This document shows, piece after piece, positions 21,890 through 34,689 of a DNA stretch of 64,000 bases; the stretch's first letter is position 1, and each line of letters opens with the position of its first letter. Made by a program: the position numbers and the translations under genes. The notes under the pieces are model-generated. The model was not told the DNA's origin. It did not search any database and saw only the letters and a list, made by a program, of their open reading frames with translations. The stretch spans positions 143,519,001 through 143,583,000 of the forward strand of contig CM060831.1 in the NCBI GenBank assembly GCA_030762175.1, written 5' to 3'. Origin of the DNA: Metallyticus violacea. Its lineage: Eukaryota > Arthropoda > Insecta > Mantodea > Metallyticidae.

Positions 21890-23585
21890 TTTGCTAATAT
21901 TAAAGGCGAAATAGTAGAATGATATTCATTTTCATGTACACACACACATATATATATCTTTACAAACTTGCTGATTATGTAACTACAGTGAAATGCTGCA
22001 TTATTTACAAACATAAATATGGGTGCTATTTTAGCACTTTGCCCTTAAACTACATTCCATCCATTCCATACAAACGCAAAGTTCATAATATGATATGAAG
22101 GGAGAATTCCAATTTGTTCAAAAATCATCATTAAGAGCTTAAAGATCTGTAGTGTTGCAAAATTCAGTGAAGTCTCAAATAAAGATACTCTTGTGATTTT
22201 AAATATTTTTACAAAGCTATTTGGACCATTATATAATTTTGTATTCATATGGTTTTCTATATGGTGAACTTTGGATAATGTTGCAAAGATGTACTTGTTT
22301 TGCTTCGATTCTATGTGTATGAAAGAAGTCTATCTTTAGTAAGGAGCATTTCAAAAAAGAAATTGCAATATATGACAATGCATGTAATACTGATGTCATG
22401 GCTGATGAATAGCAATGTAAACAATAGATAACATAATGACTGATAGGTTATTTTATATTTAACAAACAGTATTTTAATGTGTGTTATTTTTAATTTGAGC
22501 ATTAATATTATAACTTTTCATCTTTAAGTATATTTGTAGTCCTGTAGTTTCATTAATGGCCAGTATTTTAACCTTTTCATAGACAAATAACTTTCTTTCT
22601 TTCTTTCTTTCTTTTGTATAAAGGAAAGGAAAAAAGTTAAACTGAAAAAAAATGCAATCCCTATTAATAGGATTATACATTTTCAAAGGTAAACTTTTCT
22701 GTTGTGTATTTTTACTACATTATTGAATATGCTTGAGGATTTTTGAAAAATGGAAATGAGTAGTTTTTTGTAATTAGTGTTACAGAAACCTAATTTTTCT
22801 CACATGTTTCACAAAACACATCTTTTGTCGTTTCATGATTATTCGTTTGAAACAGCTTCAGATTTTAGTCAAAATTTAAGGGGTCTTTACATAACAGACA
22901 CTAGTATAACACTTATTAAAGATGCACAAACCTTGGAATCTGGGGCTCTTCAAATAACTCAGTTTCTGCTCTCATTTTATTCCTATACAAGCTGGAAGAG
23001 AACTCAGTGCAATAATTTTTAATTGGTGATTCCATGCTATAAATGGAACAAAATTTTTTAATACCAATTTAAAAAATTAATTTTTGAATTATTTATCATG
23101 TTCTGTAATGTGTAAATGTATCAAAATTCATACATTTGCTTTTAATAATGGATAGATAAATGAAAATGGGAACAAATTACCTTTACTTTTTATTTTTTCA
23201 TGGCTTGAAGTATTTTGACATAAATTCACCTAAAAATTTTATGTGAATCATTTGGACTCACAACATTAAATTTGGCATCCCAGAGCTCAATATTGTTGTC
23301 TTATCACTAATGTTAACAAAGATTAAAAAGGCGAGCATTGGTAGTTATGAACTTTCACAGTAAGGTTATGCAAACAAACATATACTGAGTATCTGTAACT
23401 AGTGCATTCTAAATAAGTTAACCATACAGAACAATAAGCAGCATTGGCATATGTTTTGAGATAAATTATTTATTTAATCAAGAGATAGAGAAAAAGTATT
23501 TAAACTTTTTTGTTCTCCTAGTAAGGCTCTATTAAACTGTAGGACAAACCTTAATGACCTTGCCCCATCCCACAGAGTTCCAAGT
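21890..23585. other. AT-rich intergenic DNA
   Basis: A short (CTTT)n run at about 22591-22613. No supported gene or transposon signal. Confidence 0.3.
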
Positions 23586-23588
23586 GTC

Positions 23589-23806
23589 TAGTGTTTCTCA
23601 ACCTATGGGCTCTGACATAAGAATGGGTCTCAAAATCTCCCTATGGAGCAAGGAACCTACAGAAACAATTTTAATAAAATTTTACTATTGCTTAATTGGA
23701 GTAATTTTTACTTTTTATTTTAATTGTACTAATTTAATTTATGAATCTTGTGATGTTTAATTTCCTTTAAAGTGGGTCCCAGACTTACAAAGGTTTAGAA
23801 CCACTG
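23589..23806. mobile_element. Short hAT-type non-autonomous element (MITE)
   Basis: The left end TAGTGTTTCTCAACCT and the right end AGGTTTAGAACCACTG are imperfect inverted repeats resembling the CAGTGGTTCTCAACCT termini of hAT elements. The inside (about 185 bp) is AT-rich with no transposase. An 8-bp target duplication is not clear, consistent with age. The plus-strand open frame at 23554-23760 runs across its edge and is not a gene. Confidence 0.55.
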
Positions 23807-23809
23807 GTC

Positions 23810-25820
23810 TAAACAGTAACACACTGTTACAAAATATCTGTGACCGGAAATTCTCCAGCATTATCACTGTTACTTTCGTACATCAAAGATTGAGCATAAA
23901 TTATGAATATTTCCTGATTCAGGAATATTTAAGAGGGCCTTAATAAATAACTTACTCTTGCTTTCACATCTGATCTCTGTTAGTACTAAACAGTACTGAA
24001 AGAGATTTCAGAGAAATGACAAAATTGATTTCCTAAGCAAACTCTAAGACATCTCACTCCTGCATATCATATCAATGTAATGTAAATAAACAACTGGATG
24101 ATCATAATATCTGTTCCAGGAAATAAGACCAAGTCTTGTCCCATACTATACCAGTTTTATTTATGGCACTGAGTTCCCATCCTGTGTATCTTACTACCAA
24201 AAGGAAATAAAAAGTAGTAGTGAATTAAACAGTAATAATAAAATAAAACACTTAGGTTTTTGTGCAAAATTACATGTATGTGCATGCCCAAAATAATTTA
24301 TTGGCTATTTCATTCTCTTTTTGCATTCACACAAAATGTGCCCAGTATGATTTTATCACTTTTAAAGAAATGTAATTATGGTATAAATGGTCTGCAGGTT
24401 TATGCTTCAAGAAGTGTTCAAGAGGGAAACATTTTCTTAGTGAAATAAAATAGTAACTTGGGCAAGACAGGCAGTTATACTGAAAATAAAATAAAATATA
24501 AATTTAAATGCTTTATTATGGTGAGATTTTATAGAAAACTAGTAATATTTGACAAGAAATATAATTAGAGCTGTAAGGTTTCAAGGCATGTAAATCAAAC
24601 ATGATTAAATATGTTGAAGAAGTTATATAGTGTATGTAACATAGTACTGAGAATAATTGACTGATAAAAAAACATGTTTATTATGTCCATCTCAGACTGA
24701 AACTGCTTCATGCTTGCTCATTTGCAGTGCTGCTGGTCTAGCAACAAATTCCAGACTATTTCTTGTTAGTAAAACTCTGCTTAATGCAGACTGCAGAATA
24801 TAATGCTAAAATATTCTATCATATCTATGAAGTTAAAAATTGAAATTTTAAAAAAGCTAAAGGAATAACAGAATGTGATAATATCAGTAAAGAAAAAGAG
24901 TGAATGATACCGTGCAACAGTTATATTCTTTTGAAATGTAAGATTTCAATGGTACAACATTCTGTTGAAAATTCTAAAAATGCAAGCAAAGCAAAAACAT
25001 CTCTTGTTTATTGCCAGTCATTCATATAATTATAAGGATGTAATTTTATTGTTCAGTTTTTCATGAATTCATTGTTGGTTTATGATTCATAATGGAAACA
25101 CACCAGGCATCATAAATGAGGTCTGAGGCCTAATGTTGAAATGAGACCTCTCTTCAAATTTGCATGTTATTGCTTGTTGCTCCCTAGGCTTTATAGCTTA
25201 ATGTAGTCCCATTTCTTTCATGGAAAAAAGAACCTTTTCGTGCAATTGTCATGCTGCTTAAAATAGAATTTTTGAAGAATGTTACTCTGAAGTATGTAAC
25301 AGTAAGGAACCCTTTATTCCACCAGCCATAAAGCATTTTTCAAGCTTTCCGATGAATCATTGACTAAGGCCAAAATTTTGCATGAAGAAATTTGTAACCC
25401 TACCAAAGATTGGAAAACAGCCCAAAGTTTTTGTTACTCCCAGCCTATATAATTGTTCATTGTATATACTCTCCAGAGAGCATAATGGAGATGGTATTAA
25501 TATGTTATATAGTACTTTATATGTTTTAAACTTATTTAAATACTCAGATATATAATTAAATTATTTTAATTTAAAATAATTAGAAAAATCTCTGGTTTTA
25601 TTTAATTTATTTGTATAGTTATGTATATTTGCATGTTTATAACAGTTCATTCTAGAGGTATAGTTATGATCCTGAATTTGGGTAAATTAGCTTAAGCTAG
25701 AAGTCAAAGATTTATAGATGTTCATTGGTACTTAACTTAATAATGATGAATAACCATAAGTGGTTGGCAGTGAAGCAATATATAATTTGATAATAACAGT
25801 CAGCAGATGTAACAAGTTGT
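23810..25820. other. AT-rich intergenic DNA, nothing recognised
   Basis: No supported feature on either strand. Confidence 0.3.
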
Positions 25821-25829
25821 TTAAATTGT

Positions 25830-26115
25830 AAGATAGGTTTCAAGAGCATACACTTCCATCATAAGCTCTGGACCAAATGATGTCTTGTGGCAATGATAGA
25901 ATAAGCTAGCCCAAATAATCTATTGGCAAAATCTCAAAGTTCATGATAAATTCTTTGTTTTTTAGAATAAAAATATTTTACCATATTGATAACACTGCTG
26001 GACTCTTGACTGTCTTTAATAATTTAAGTTCCTTTTTAATGATATGAATTTTGCACCAAAAATTTGTCATAGCTGCTGATTTTTTTCTTATAAAGTTTTT
26101 AAATCATCTAAATCA
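25830..26115 (-). mobile_element. Penelope-like element C-terminal fragment (minus)
   Basis: The minus strand reads K-S-A-A-M-T-N-F-W, I-I-K-K-E-L-K-L-L-K and S-P-A-V-L-S-I-W, then N-I-F-I-L-K-N-K-E-F-I-M-N-F. These are collinear with K-S-T-V-A-N-H-F-W ... E-N-I-F-I-N-K-N-K-E-F in the PLE ORF at 12950-13666. It forms an inverted pair with the plus-strand copy at 26240-26525. Confidence 0.6.
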
Positions 26116-26239
26116 TTTGCAATACCAAATTACAAGAAAGTTTAAATTTATCAAATAAATAGCAAGGACTATAATCAAAATCAAGTATGTATAGAAAAAA
26201 CATAGAGAGATTTATATATTCGAACCAAGAGCACTTCAG

Positions 26240-26525
26240 GAATATTAAATGTAAACAAATTGAAAAATAACAATTGTGGCACATATTTGGTCAAAAAGTT
26301 ATGGCATTAAGAAGAACCTAAATTATTAAAGACAGCCAAGAATCCAGACAAATTATCAATGTAGGAAAAGATTTTTATTTTAAAATAAAGATTTTGTCAT
26401 GAACTTCGAGATTTTACCAATGGATTGTTGGACAAGCTTATTCTGCTGTTTCCAGAGGACATCAGTTGATAGCTGATGATTGGAGCAAATGCTCTTGAAA
26501 TGTGTGCTACATTTTAAATAAATTT
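26240..26525 (+). mobile_element. Penelope-like element C-terminal fragment (plus)
   Basis: The plus strand reads E-K-I-F-I-L-K, then F-T-N-G-L-L-D-K-L-I-L-L-F-P-E-D, and ends in the hairpin GCTGATGATTGGAGCAAATG, then CTCTTGAAATGTG (about 26473-26507). It is repeated in direct orientation at 26720-27095 and inverted at 25830-26115. Confidence 0.6.
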
Positions 26526-26719
26526 GATAAATTCTGGTTTTCTTGTAATTTGGTACTGCACCTTTCTGAGATGATTATAATAAATTTAAATGCTAAATTA
26601 ATTTTGGGAGCTAACCTAATTTTATATTCTTTAAAATATTTAAAAAGAGATAACATGTTTTTAAACAAATTTTAAGAATATAACATTAGGTTGATTCCCC
26701 AAAATAAATTTAGCATTAA

Positions 26720-26925
26720 AAAGTTTTAAAATCATCTCAAAAAGATGCACTACCAAATTACAAAAAAAGCTGGAATTTATCAAATGAATTGCAAGAACTA
26801 TCTAGGAAAAACATAGAAAAATTTTGAAATTCAAATCAAAGAGCACTATTAAATATAAACAAATTTAAATTATTAATGGCAGCTAAGAATTCAGCCAAGT
26901 TGTCAATATAGGAAAAGATTTTTAT

Positions 26926-26961
<36 letters not shown>

Positions 26962-27095
26962 TGTCATAAACTTTCAGATTCCATCAATGGAGTGTTTGAG
27001 CAAGCTTATTTTGCTCTTTCCAGAGGATGTCACTTGATTGGAGCTGATGATTTGAGCAAATGTTCTTGAAACATGTGCTACATTTTAAACAAGCA
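26720..27095 (+). mobile_element. Penelope-like element C-terminal fragment (second plus copy)
   Basis: Direct repeat of about 26096-26520, including the 'accaaattacaa' and 'ggaaaagatttttattcttaaa' stretches and the terminal hairpin ending CTTGAAACATGTGC. A run of about 29 A (26931-26959) has expanded at the lysine-rich coding position, where the neighbour has only 'aaaataaag'. Confidence 0.6.
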
Positions 27096-27099
27096 AAAT

Positions 27100-29170
27100 A
27101 TAATATACTCCTGACTGCTATTATCAAATCAGAACTTCCTTTGTTCAAACCATCTAAATTAAACAAATGAAAATTTTATGAGATTTTAAAAATGGAAATA
27201 TAATGTGGGAGAATCCTATATGTAGGAATGGAAAGAATAGAAGAGAATAGAAAGTTCAGACATTCTTGTATGATTCATTGATAAAAATTGAAAAAGATTT
27301 ACTACCATTTTTATCCAAGAAACCAGCATCCATGTAAACTTGCATTTTTTTCATAAAGCAACTGTTTAAAACAGAAATAGGCAATAAAACTAATTATCAA
27401 TAAACTTTGCCTAAAAAATTAGTCTTATTTTAAATATGCAGTTTAATGCATTTATTTTGCTTCCACTAAGGGTATTTATATTGAGCCATCCGTGTCAATC
27501 ATTGGATAAAGTTTATACTGTTGTTTTGCTTGGCATTTCTATACCTTATTCTGTGGATAACCTCAGTTTACAATATTTTAAGAATGTGCATATTAGTTTT
27601 ACTTTTTAAATATGGGTCTCTCAAATATAGTAATAATGTGTAAATTTCATTTCTGATTAAATTAATACTTTGAATTAATAAAATGCATAATTAATTTGTT
27701 TAGGATTGTTATTGATGGCTGCTTATGTTATATATATAATTCTCGTCAATAATAATATAATTATAAAATTCAAAAAGCAGAACTGGAATGAATTATATAT
27801 CATACTGGCATTAGCAGTTTTATACTATTTACTACTTTTTAAATATGCTAAGTTATTGACAGTTTTGTTATTATATCTGTGCCAGGCATAATAATTAAAT
27901 CAAAGATTTTTTTAGTTTAATAAATATGATAAGAGATTAAAATAACTCTGTATCTATATATGTATGTGAAATGTATGAACATGAGTAAGAATGGTTTAAA
28001 GAAACTCTTTCAAGCTGCAAGGTAATATGCAGTGGACAGTTGCATAAAAAGGTACTTTTTTGCATAATGCTGCCACATCGCAATTATTTGTGTTTACATT
28101 CTTTTGTCATAGTATGTATATATAAAACTTTTGTTGTATATGATGAGTTGTAAATTATGTTAAATTCAACTGTATAATTCAAGCAGAATAATGATTATAC
28201 GAATGTTAATAATATACATTTTTCCATAAAAGAAGGATCTTTGATTTGTACCACAAAAATCACCTTAAAAATTATGGGGGATAAAGGAAATAAATTCCTA
28301 AATGGTAGTCTGAAGGTAAGGCAATGTAAAATGTGCTATCTGAGCATACAATATAGAAAATATGAAATAACTTCTGTCATATTCATATTTTTAATGCTTA
28401 GAAAAATTAAGCTTTTACTTGTTTTAATTATGAGAAGAAATATGACAAATTATAAGCTCTTTTCATAGACGTTTACAAAATACCAATGGTTATCACTAGG
28501 GCTCAGATTCTTAGGTTTTAAACTATTTTGTTCCTTGCTAACTAACTGTGAAATTTTTACACAACTGTTTCTTCATCATGGGAGTCACATAGTTGAATCT
28601 TATGAAACCTAAAAATGCCTAAAATTATCATTGTAAATATTAAATTTAAATTGATTTTAAATTATTAAAATTAAATTTAATAATATTGCAATAAAATTAC
28701 TTTTAAAACATTACACAATGTGCATCTTGATGAACTTTAAAGACAAATCATTATGTTTAATTTTGTAATATGGTTATTGTCATGTATTAATAGCATTATT
28801 GAAATGAACTTATTTTTAGAAGCAAACTGAATTTAATTTTGTAATACCATTATTGTCATTCACGTTCAATGGTATTTTTCTCAAATGACTCTTGAACAGA
28901 TGTATTCTGTTTCTTTATTGTCAGTCACATTCTGTTAAAGAAAATTGTTGGAAGTAACTCTTATTTAGAAGTAAACTGAATGCATTATTATGAAGCTTAC
29001 AGTTCCAGTTTATTAACAGCTACAACAAGATGCCTAAAAGAAATATTTTTAAAAGATGGTTGATTAGATCAGTGACCAAAAATCTCATTTTCTGCAGCAT
29101 AAAGAGTTTTTTTTAATAGTAGTGTTTAATGCCTGTTTTTACTACTGAAGTACCATAGGCTGAGGAAAGA
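27100..29170. other. AT-rich intergenic DNA, nothing recognised
   Basis: Extremely AT-rich. The open frames at 27706-27891 and 28241-28468 have low-complexity, Leu/Ile/Lys/Asn-biased content and no motif. Confidence 0.3.
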
Positions 29171-29179
29171 CATTGAAAA

Positions 29180-29640
29180 TTTTCTACCCTAACATGCTGC
29201 ATATCACCTGCATTATGGTTTACACAAATTGACTGAAGAGGTTAGAAACAATTTCCCAGGAGTGAACAATGTTACTTCATCCTTTCTGAAAGCTTCTAGT
29301 GCATTTAGATTTTCAAAGAAATGCTTCTACAAACACCTGTACATCACTTCATTGCCTATATTAAGATCAATTCCACTGATCTTCCTGTAGCTATTAACTC
29401 TTGAAATGTGCATCTTTACTATTAAAAGATGTAATGGAAATCATTGACACAATTTCAAAGAAAGAAATACTAGGGCCACTGGGTAAGCCTGTTATCTTAA
29501 GCTCATCAAGATTCTGCAGCAGAACCCAGGGTTTGCAACAATGAAAAATGTATCTGCTAACCTTCAGGAGGACAAATTTCAGACGATTTACATTGGGGAC
29601 CAGCAGCAGTGGCTTCATTGACAATTTGTTTCAACGACTT
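29180..29640 (+). pseudogene. Probable hAT-type transposase remnant
   Basis: Plus-strand frames read H-x-L-T-E-E-V-R-N-N-F-P-G-V-N-N-V, then F-L-K-A-S-S-A-F-R-F-S-K-K-C-F. This resembles the 'ALHRxxEEVRxxFPxVN ... FLKAPxRxxxF' segment of some domesticated and active hAT transposases. The expected 'TRWGTW' block that follows is decayed. The minus-strand open frame at 29394-29624 looks like a shadow. Confidence 0.4.
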
Positions 29641-29649
29641 CATGCTGTG

Positions 29650-30895
29650 TCAAGAGAATATTTTCTTACTATAAGAATGTTTTAAAATGCAACAGAAAAA
29701 GTTTTCCCTTAGAAAACCTAGCAAAATATTTAATAGTACAGTGCAACAGTAATCTAAATAACTGAAAAATGTTCTAATTAAGTTTAATTAATTGAAAAAT
29801 ATTCTAGTTAAATTTAATGCATTACAACTTAAAGAATTAAAAACAAACTTTTTAAAACTTTTAAAAAATATAATGTTTTAAAACTTTTTAAATTCTATGT
29901 CCTGACATTATAAAGACTTGGAAATTTTAAGTAAGTTTAGTGCATTACAACTTTTAAAAAATGCAGTATACTGGCAATATAAAGACTTGGGTATTTTAAG
30001 TGTTCATGTATTTTATGTTTCAGAGCAATGGAAAATACAAGTAAAATTAAATTAAAATAATTCATATTTATTATCATATATTTGTTTCAATGTATTTATT
30101 TTACTTTAGCTAAGAGAAACTTGAGAAAGCTACCCTAAAGTGTTAAAAAAACTGAAAGAAACTATTTTAACATGTTATAAAAACTAATTCAGGGTTTATA
30201 AAAACCTAAAAATCCGAGCCTAGTTATCACTATTCTGCTATAAACCTAAAACAATGGCTATTACTGCAAATTATAAATTAATAATCATGATATCCAAAAT
30301 AAGTTAAGATTCGTGCTAGGAATATCAATGTTTGGTAAGATCCAAAATGAAAATATCAGAAATATTTGAGCTTATAATTAAATAAAAAAAGAAATCATTG
30401 CAATATGTACACAGTGGATGAAACATAATAGTGAAATCTTCACAGTCTAGACCAGTTGTTGGCAACAAGCCTCTGAACTCAAGCAGAATGCTAACAATGT
30501 TCTCCCGTATGTATCCCCTTCTTTTTCTATTTACTGCTTATGACGAACCATAGTGCTAATGAAAAATCTTTGTTGTGTACTAGTATGGTAAAGTGAAGAA
30601 AATGTACATTCCAGAAGGAATGGGAGACAAATATTTTGTTTGTGCAGTAGGATATATCAAATGCCTTATCTGAAAATCAAATGTGCAAATAATATTGATA
30701 TTTAAACACATGGATTCTTTACAATATCTCCATCTTAGGTGCTTCATTGTCAATATTGCAGCAATGTACAGCTCAACTTATATTTGTGAGCAGTTTTTTT
30801 AAAACATGAACGTTGTAATTTAATTAAAAATCTCTTATTACAAGTTTTAAGTGCACCAAATAACATTTGTTGCTTATGACTCATCCCTAAATTTT
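29650..30895. other. AT-rich intergenic DNA, nothing recognised
   Basis: No supported feature. The minus-strand open frame at 30750-30998 overlaps the SINE head and is not a gene. Confidence 0.3.
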
Positions 30896-30907
30896 CATGG
30901 TCCACTG

Positions 30908-31167
30908 ACTGCCACGGGTGGCCGAGGTCATTAAGGAGCGGGAGGTCTGGGGTTCGAATCCCACCTGGACCGTCCTCCCTGACTGAGGTTTTTTCCAAGT
31001 TTCCTCAGTCCCTGTGACTGGCAAATGCCAGGGAGGTACCCTAAACTTAGGCCTGGAATTTTTCCTTCCTTAAAAAAAATCCTTTCCCAATATATCATTA
31101 CATTTCATGTTCACCGCCTGTGGTGCCGCAGTAGTAAAAACGGGCATTAAACACCATTAAAAAAAAA
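30908..31167 (+). repeat. SINE family A, full length with target-site duplication
   Basis: The tRNA-like head has an A-box region (TGGCCGAGGTCATTAAGG, 30919-30936) and an exact B box (GGTTCGAATCC, 30951-30961). The body holds CCTCCCTGACTGAGG, TGGCAAATGCCAGGGAGGTA and CCTAAACTTAGGCCTGG, and the 3' end is GGGCATTAAACACCATT with an A tail. The 8-bp direct repeat GTCCACTG flanks both ends (30900-30907 and 31168-31175), which marks the insertion exactly. The box spacing and GCCGAG/TTAAGG resemble a class II (Leu/Ser) tRNA ancestor. Other copies are at 18774-19018, 36937-37173 and 54912-55194, with a tail at 42595-42628. Confidence 0.88.
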
Positions 31168-31179
31168 GTCCACTGTTAT

Positions 31180-31955
31180 AAATACCTTCCTTTCTGAATG
31201 CAAGAGAACTTAACTTTTTTTTTATGAAGAACGAAAAGTCATGTAACCTTAAACAAAGTACAACTTTTAAATTAGTTTAAAAACTGTGATCATTACGAAA
31301 AAGGAAATGAATAATAAGAAAATAAGACATAGCATATCCATGTATTCTCGTCGAGTAATAAGTATTTGGATTTCAATGAAGTCTTGTTCAAAGCCTGAAA
31401 TTGGATGACATATTCTGGCAGCTTGTTCTCTTAATGCATACCTATATTGCATCCTCTGACAAATATTTACAGTGTACACTGCATGTCTAAGGCCTGCCCA
31501 GCTGCTTCCCCTCCTCTCTACCTACCTTCTGTATTGCAAGAATGGTCTTAGGTTTGATTTTTGCTGACATCTGGTCTAGTCGCTGCTTATTGCAACATGT
31601 TTGGTAATCCAGCATACCACTCAGGGGAATATTGTGACAATATGTTGGTCAAGCTGCCTAAGATCCATTCAAATGTATCAGCAAATTGACATTGTTTCAT
31701 GAAACAAATATACAAGGCAACTCAAATACCTGTTATGGGAAGATACAATGCCACTGGCCAATAGATGACATAATGTGCTTAATTGGAAGCACAGCATATA
31801 CAAAATGCAGCACCCTTAGCTCTTTACAGCATAGAGGAACAATGATCAATTATTTAATTTTTTTACTTGAAAAGTGTGAAATCTAAAAAAAATAGTAGAA
31901 AAATGCTGCAACAGTATCAAGATGCCTGCATTGATGAAAGAATAGTGTAGGATTA
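31180..31955. other. Intergenic DNA, nothing recognised
   Basis: No supported gene. Short open frames at 31267-31479 (minus) and 31686-31886 (plus) have no motif. Confidence 0.3.
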
Positions 31956-31961
31956 GTATAT

Positions 31962-33470
31962 GCAGTAGTGGTAGTGGTAGTGGTAGTGGTAGTTTATTAG
32001 TCCAGTTGATCTCTTTAGTACATAGTAGTACAATAGATGTTGAAAACATCTTAATAAAATACTAACTTACATACAAGAATATCAGAAGTAAAAAATATAA
32101 TACAAATGAATGTGTACCTAATAAAATACTGAATTATGTACAAGAATATCAAAAGTAAAATAAAATAAAACAATAGGTGTACACAATAATATCAAGTTAA
32201 GTACATAGATGAAATACATGGCCATTTTCACACACTAGGACATGTGTTGTTATGAAATAGTTATTTATCATTATTTACTAGGAAATCTTGAATGGAGTAG
32301 AAGCAGTGGTTAATTAGTTGTGCCTTTAGGGATAGTTTGAAACTTTTATCTTGTTTTTTCTTTAAGTGGTTTGGAAGGTTATTGTATATCTTTATGCCAG
32401 AGTGCAATATGCTTCTTTGGTATAAGGAAATATTATGCTTATATACATGGAGGTTTGAGTTTTGTCTTGTATTGTATTGATGGACTGCTTCATTCTTAAT
32501 GAAGGATGAATCTATAAAGTAGTTTACATGTTGTTCTTGGACTTGCTCCTATCATGGCTTGAATTATTTTCTTTTGTATTATGAAGCATGACTTAATTGC
32601 ACTTGATTCCCCCCAGAATATTATGCCATACCTCAACAAGGAGTGGACTTATGCAAAGTAAGCCATTCTAACAGTCTCCACCCTTGTACATCCTACATCA
32701 TATAGCATGCTGTACTGAGTTTTTTTGTTTATGTGATATACATGGGTACCCCATTTAAAATTGCTTTAAATCCATAGACCAAAAAATTTGCTGGATTCTA
32801 CTTTCCCAATTGTCTGGTTTAGGAGTTTTATTTGTACAGATATATGTTCTTTATTTTCTTTTGTATATGATGTCCATTGCTACTGTCTTATTGACATTTA
32901 TTATGAGATTGTTTTCTATGAAATAACATTTGATCTGTTACTTGGCAAATTGATTTTAAGAAGTTTTCTTTGTTTGCTGCCTTTACCAGGACATTTATGT
33001 CAAAGAACTTTGCAGTATCAACAGCTATAATGAAACCATTAATGAATAGCAAGAAAAGGACAGGACCTAATATAGAACCTTGAGTTACTCCATAATTTTC
33101 TACTAGTGCACTTGACCAATACTTCTTTACCTTCCTAATTTCTCTGTATTTAATTTCAATAATTTGTTTCTCTTATTCAAATATGATTTTATCTAGTTTT
33201 GGGTTAGACCTCTAATTCCAAACTTTTTTAATTTTACTAATAGTTTTATGACCAATTGTGTCAAATGCTTTTGAAAGATCTAAGAAAATGGCTGAAATAT
33301 GTTCTTTTTTTCATTAACTCTGAGAAATTCAATACAGTGATTGCATCTAAAGCCATAATGTATTTAAAAATGAGTGAATATCAATCCATGATTAATAACT
33401 CTGGTTGTCACGTTGTCTATCACTGATGATAAGGTGAATTAGGCTAATGCTATTATTCATGGTATAGGCA
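31962..33470 (-). mobile_element. LINE group 3 (L2/CR1-like), RT to 3' tail
   Basis: Minus-strand frames follow a non-LTR reverse transcriptase in order. D-L-S-K-A-F-D-T-I lies near 33270. Y-G-V-T-Q-G-S-I-L-G-P-V-L-F-L-L-F-I-N-G lies near 33100-33040 (the G-x-P-Q-G-S-x-L-G-P-x-L-F block). F-F-G-L-W-I lies near 32790, L-R-Y-G-I-I-F-W-G near 32635-32610 and Q-K-K-I-I-Q-A-M-I near 32580. Last comes K-S-F-K-L-S-L-K-A-Q-L-I near 32330. The element ends in a short (CTACCA)n-type tail at 31963-31994, as is usual for this LINE clade. Stops and frameshifts make it dead. Pieces of the same or a related family are at 44880-45170, 46075-46275, 46690-47050 and 49285-50500. Confidence 0.7.
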
Positions 33471-33479
33471 GTGTTTTTT

Positions 33480-34110
33480 ATAAGTTCTGGCCAAAGAATT
33501 GAATGTCAGCACAGATCCACACTTATTACATATTCAAAGGGATTCTCAAGTATTGCAGGCTATGTGCATGATGATGCCTAGGATACTGACTGATGAGCCC
33601 AGATGATACATGTGCAGTGTAACAATGTTTTGTCACATGAGATGAAAACTTGGTGCTTCACTATGGGCCTGAAAGCAAGAGGCAGTCTAAAGAAAGGTGG
33701 CATGCATCTTCTTGAGTAAAAAAAAGTTCAAGTTGTCAGATCTTCACCAGAAAGGACCTGCTGACTCTCTTCTGGATTTGAAAGGACCAATTTTGTAGCA
33801 CTTTTAGAAAAGGTGAAACAGTGAATAATGCTCTGAAGGAAAAGCAGTACAGAGCGATTTTTGGGACTTTTGTCTAATTTCATGACAAAGCATACTCTTA
33901 CAAGGCTGCATATTTTGACACCACTGAAATTTCAAATATTACAGGCACCCCCATACAGCACTCTTCTTGCTCCCTCAGATTTCAAGTGTTTGCACCCCTG
34001 GAGAATAGGAAAAATTAAAATGATTGTATCTTCATTCCTAACTGCAGATACAATCAAAAATATTTTTTGCTGGTGGAATAAAGAAGTTGGTGCAACAGTA
34101 TGAGAATTGG
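33480..34110 (+). pseudogene. mariner transposase remnant, catalytic and C-terminal part
   Basis: Plus-strand frames, with shifts, read E-x-x-C-F-T-M-G-L-K-A-R-E near 33645-33680, and a K-K-F/S segment matching 'P-K-K' near 33720. L-L-D-L-K-G-P-I-L follows near 33770 ('FWD-EG' region). After further shifts come a 'P-H-T-A-L-F-L-L-P-Q-I-S' equivalent of H-P-P-Y-S-P-D-L-A-P-S-D-F (about 33945-33985) and F-F-A-G-G-I-K-K-L-V-Q-Q near 34060-34100. The N-terminal half is absent. Terminal repeats were not found. Confidence 0.5.
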
Positions 34111-34689
34111 AAAGGAGAATAATATAGAAAAATGGTATATCATTTATATCTCTAACAGAATTTATTATCTCAAAATATCCTTGATTTTATTTGTGGTAAT
34201 TATTAGAAAAATAATTCTTCAATTTCCTGATATTTTTTGAAATGTGCTTGTGTAATTATTTATTATAGTCAGCACTAAATTTTATATTAACTTGAAGTTA
34301 TTGTATAAGTCTAGTAGAATGTTGTCTTTAAGTGATTGTTTTACTGTGGCAATGAATTTGAAGAAAATCAATGCTATTATTCAAATAAATGAAACCTAAC
34401 ATTAAACTTTATCATTAACAGACAAATGAAATGTTGTTCATAGATGTGATCATAATAAAGTGTTTTCAAATGGAAAGTCATCCATGAGAGCTTAGCCCAC
34501 TTGGCAACTGGAAGCATGCTGTCTGTTAGCTGAGTCAGATATACATAACCCCTAATCCTTCAATTTAAGTGCATACATTTCTCATACAAATTACAATTAT
34601 AATAACCACTTACCTTTCTCATAGAAGATGGAAATTATATCCTTGTGCCACCATATATCTCTCATACCTTTTGAGAAAGTTTATTAGTT

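Noticed and set aside
30919..30961. Functional tRNA gene
   Set aside because: A and B boxes are present but no acceptor-stem pairing or proper anticodon arm, and the block is repeated with a common non-tRNA body: a SINE.
31963..31994. Hexanucleotide-like GTAGTG repeats as a possible CRISPR or telomere-like array
   Set aside because: A short tandem tail directly at the 3' end of an L2-like LINE; no spacers and no telomere unit.
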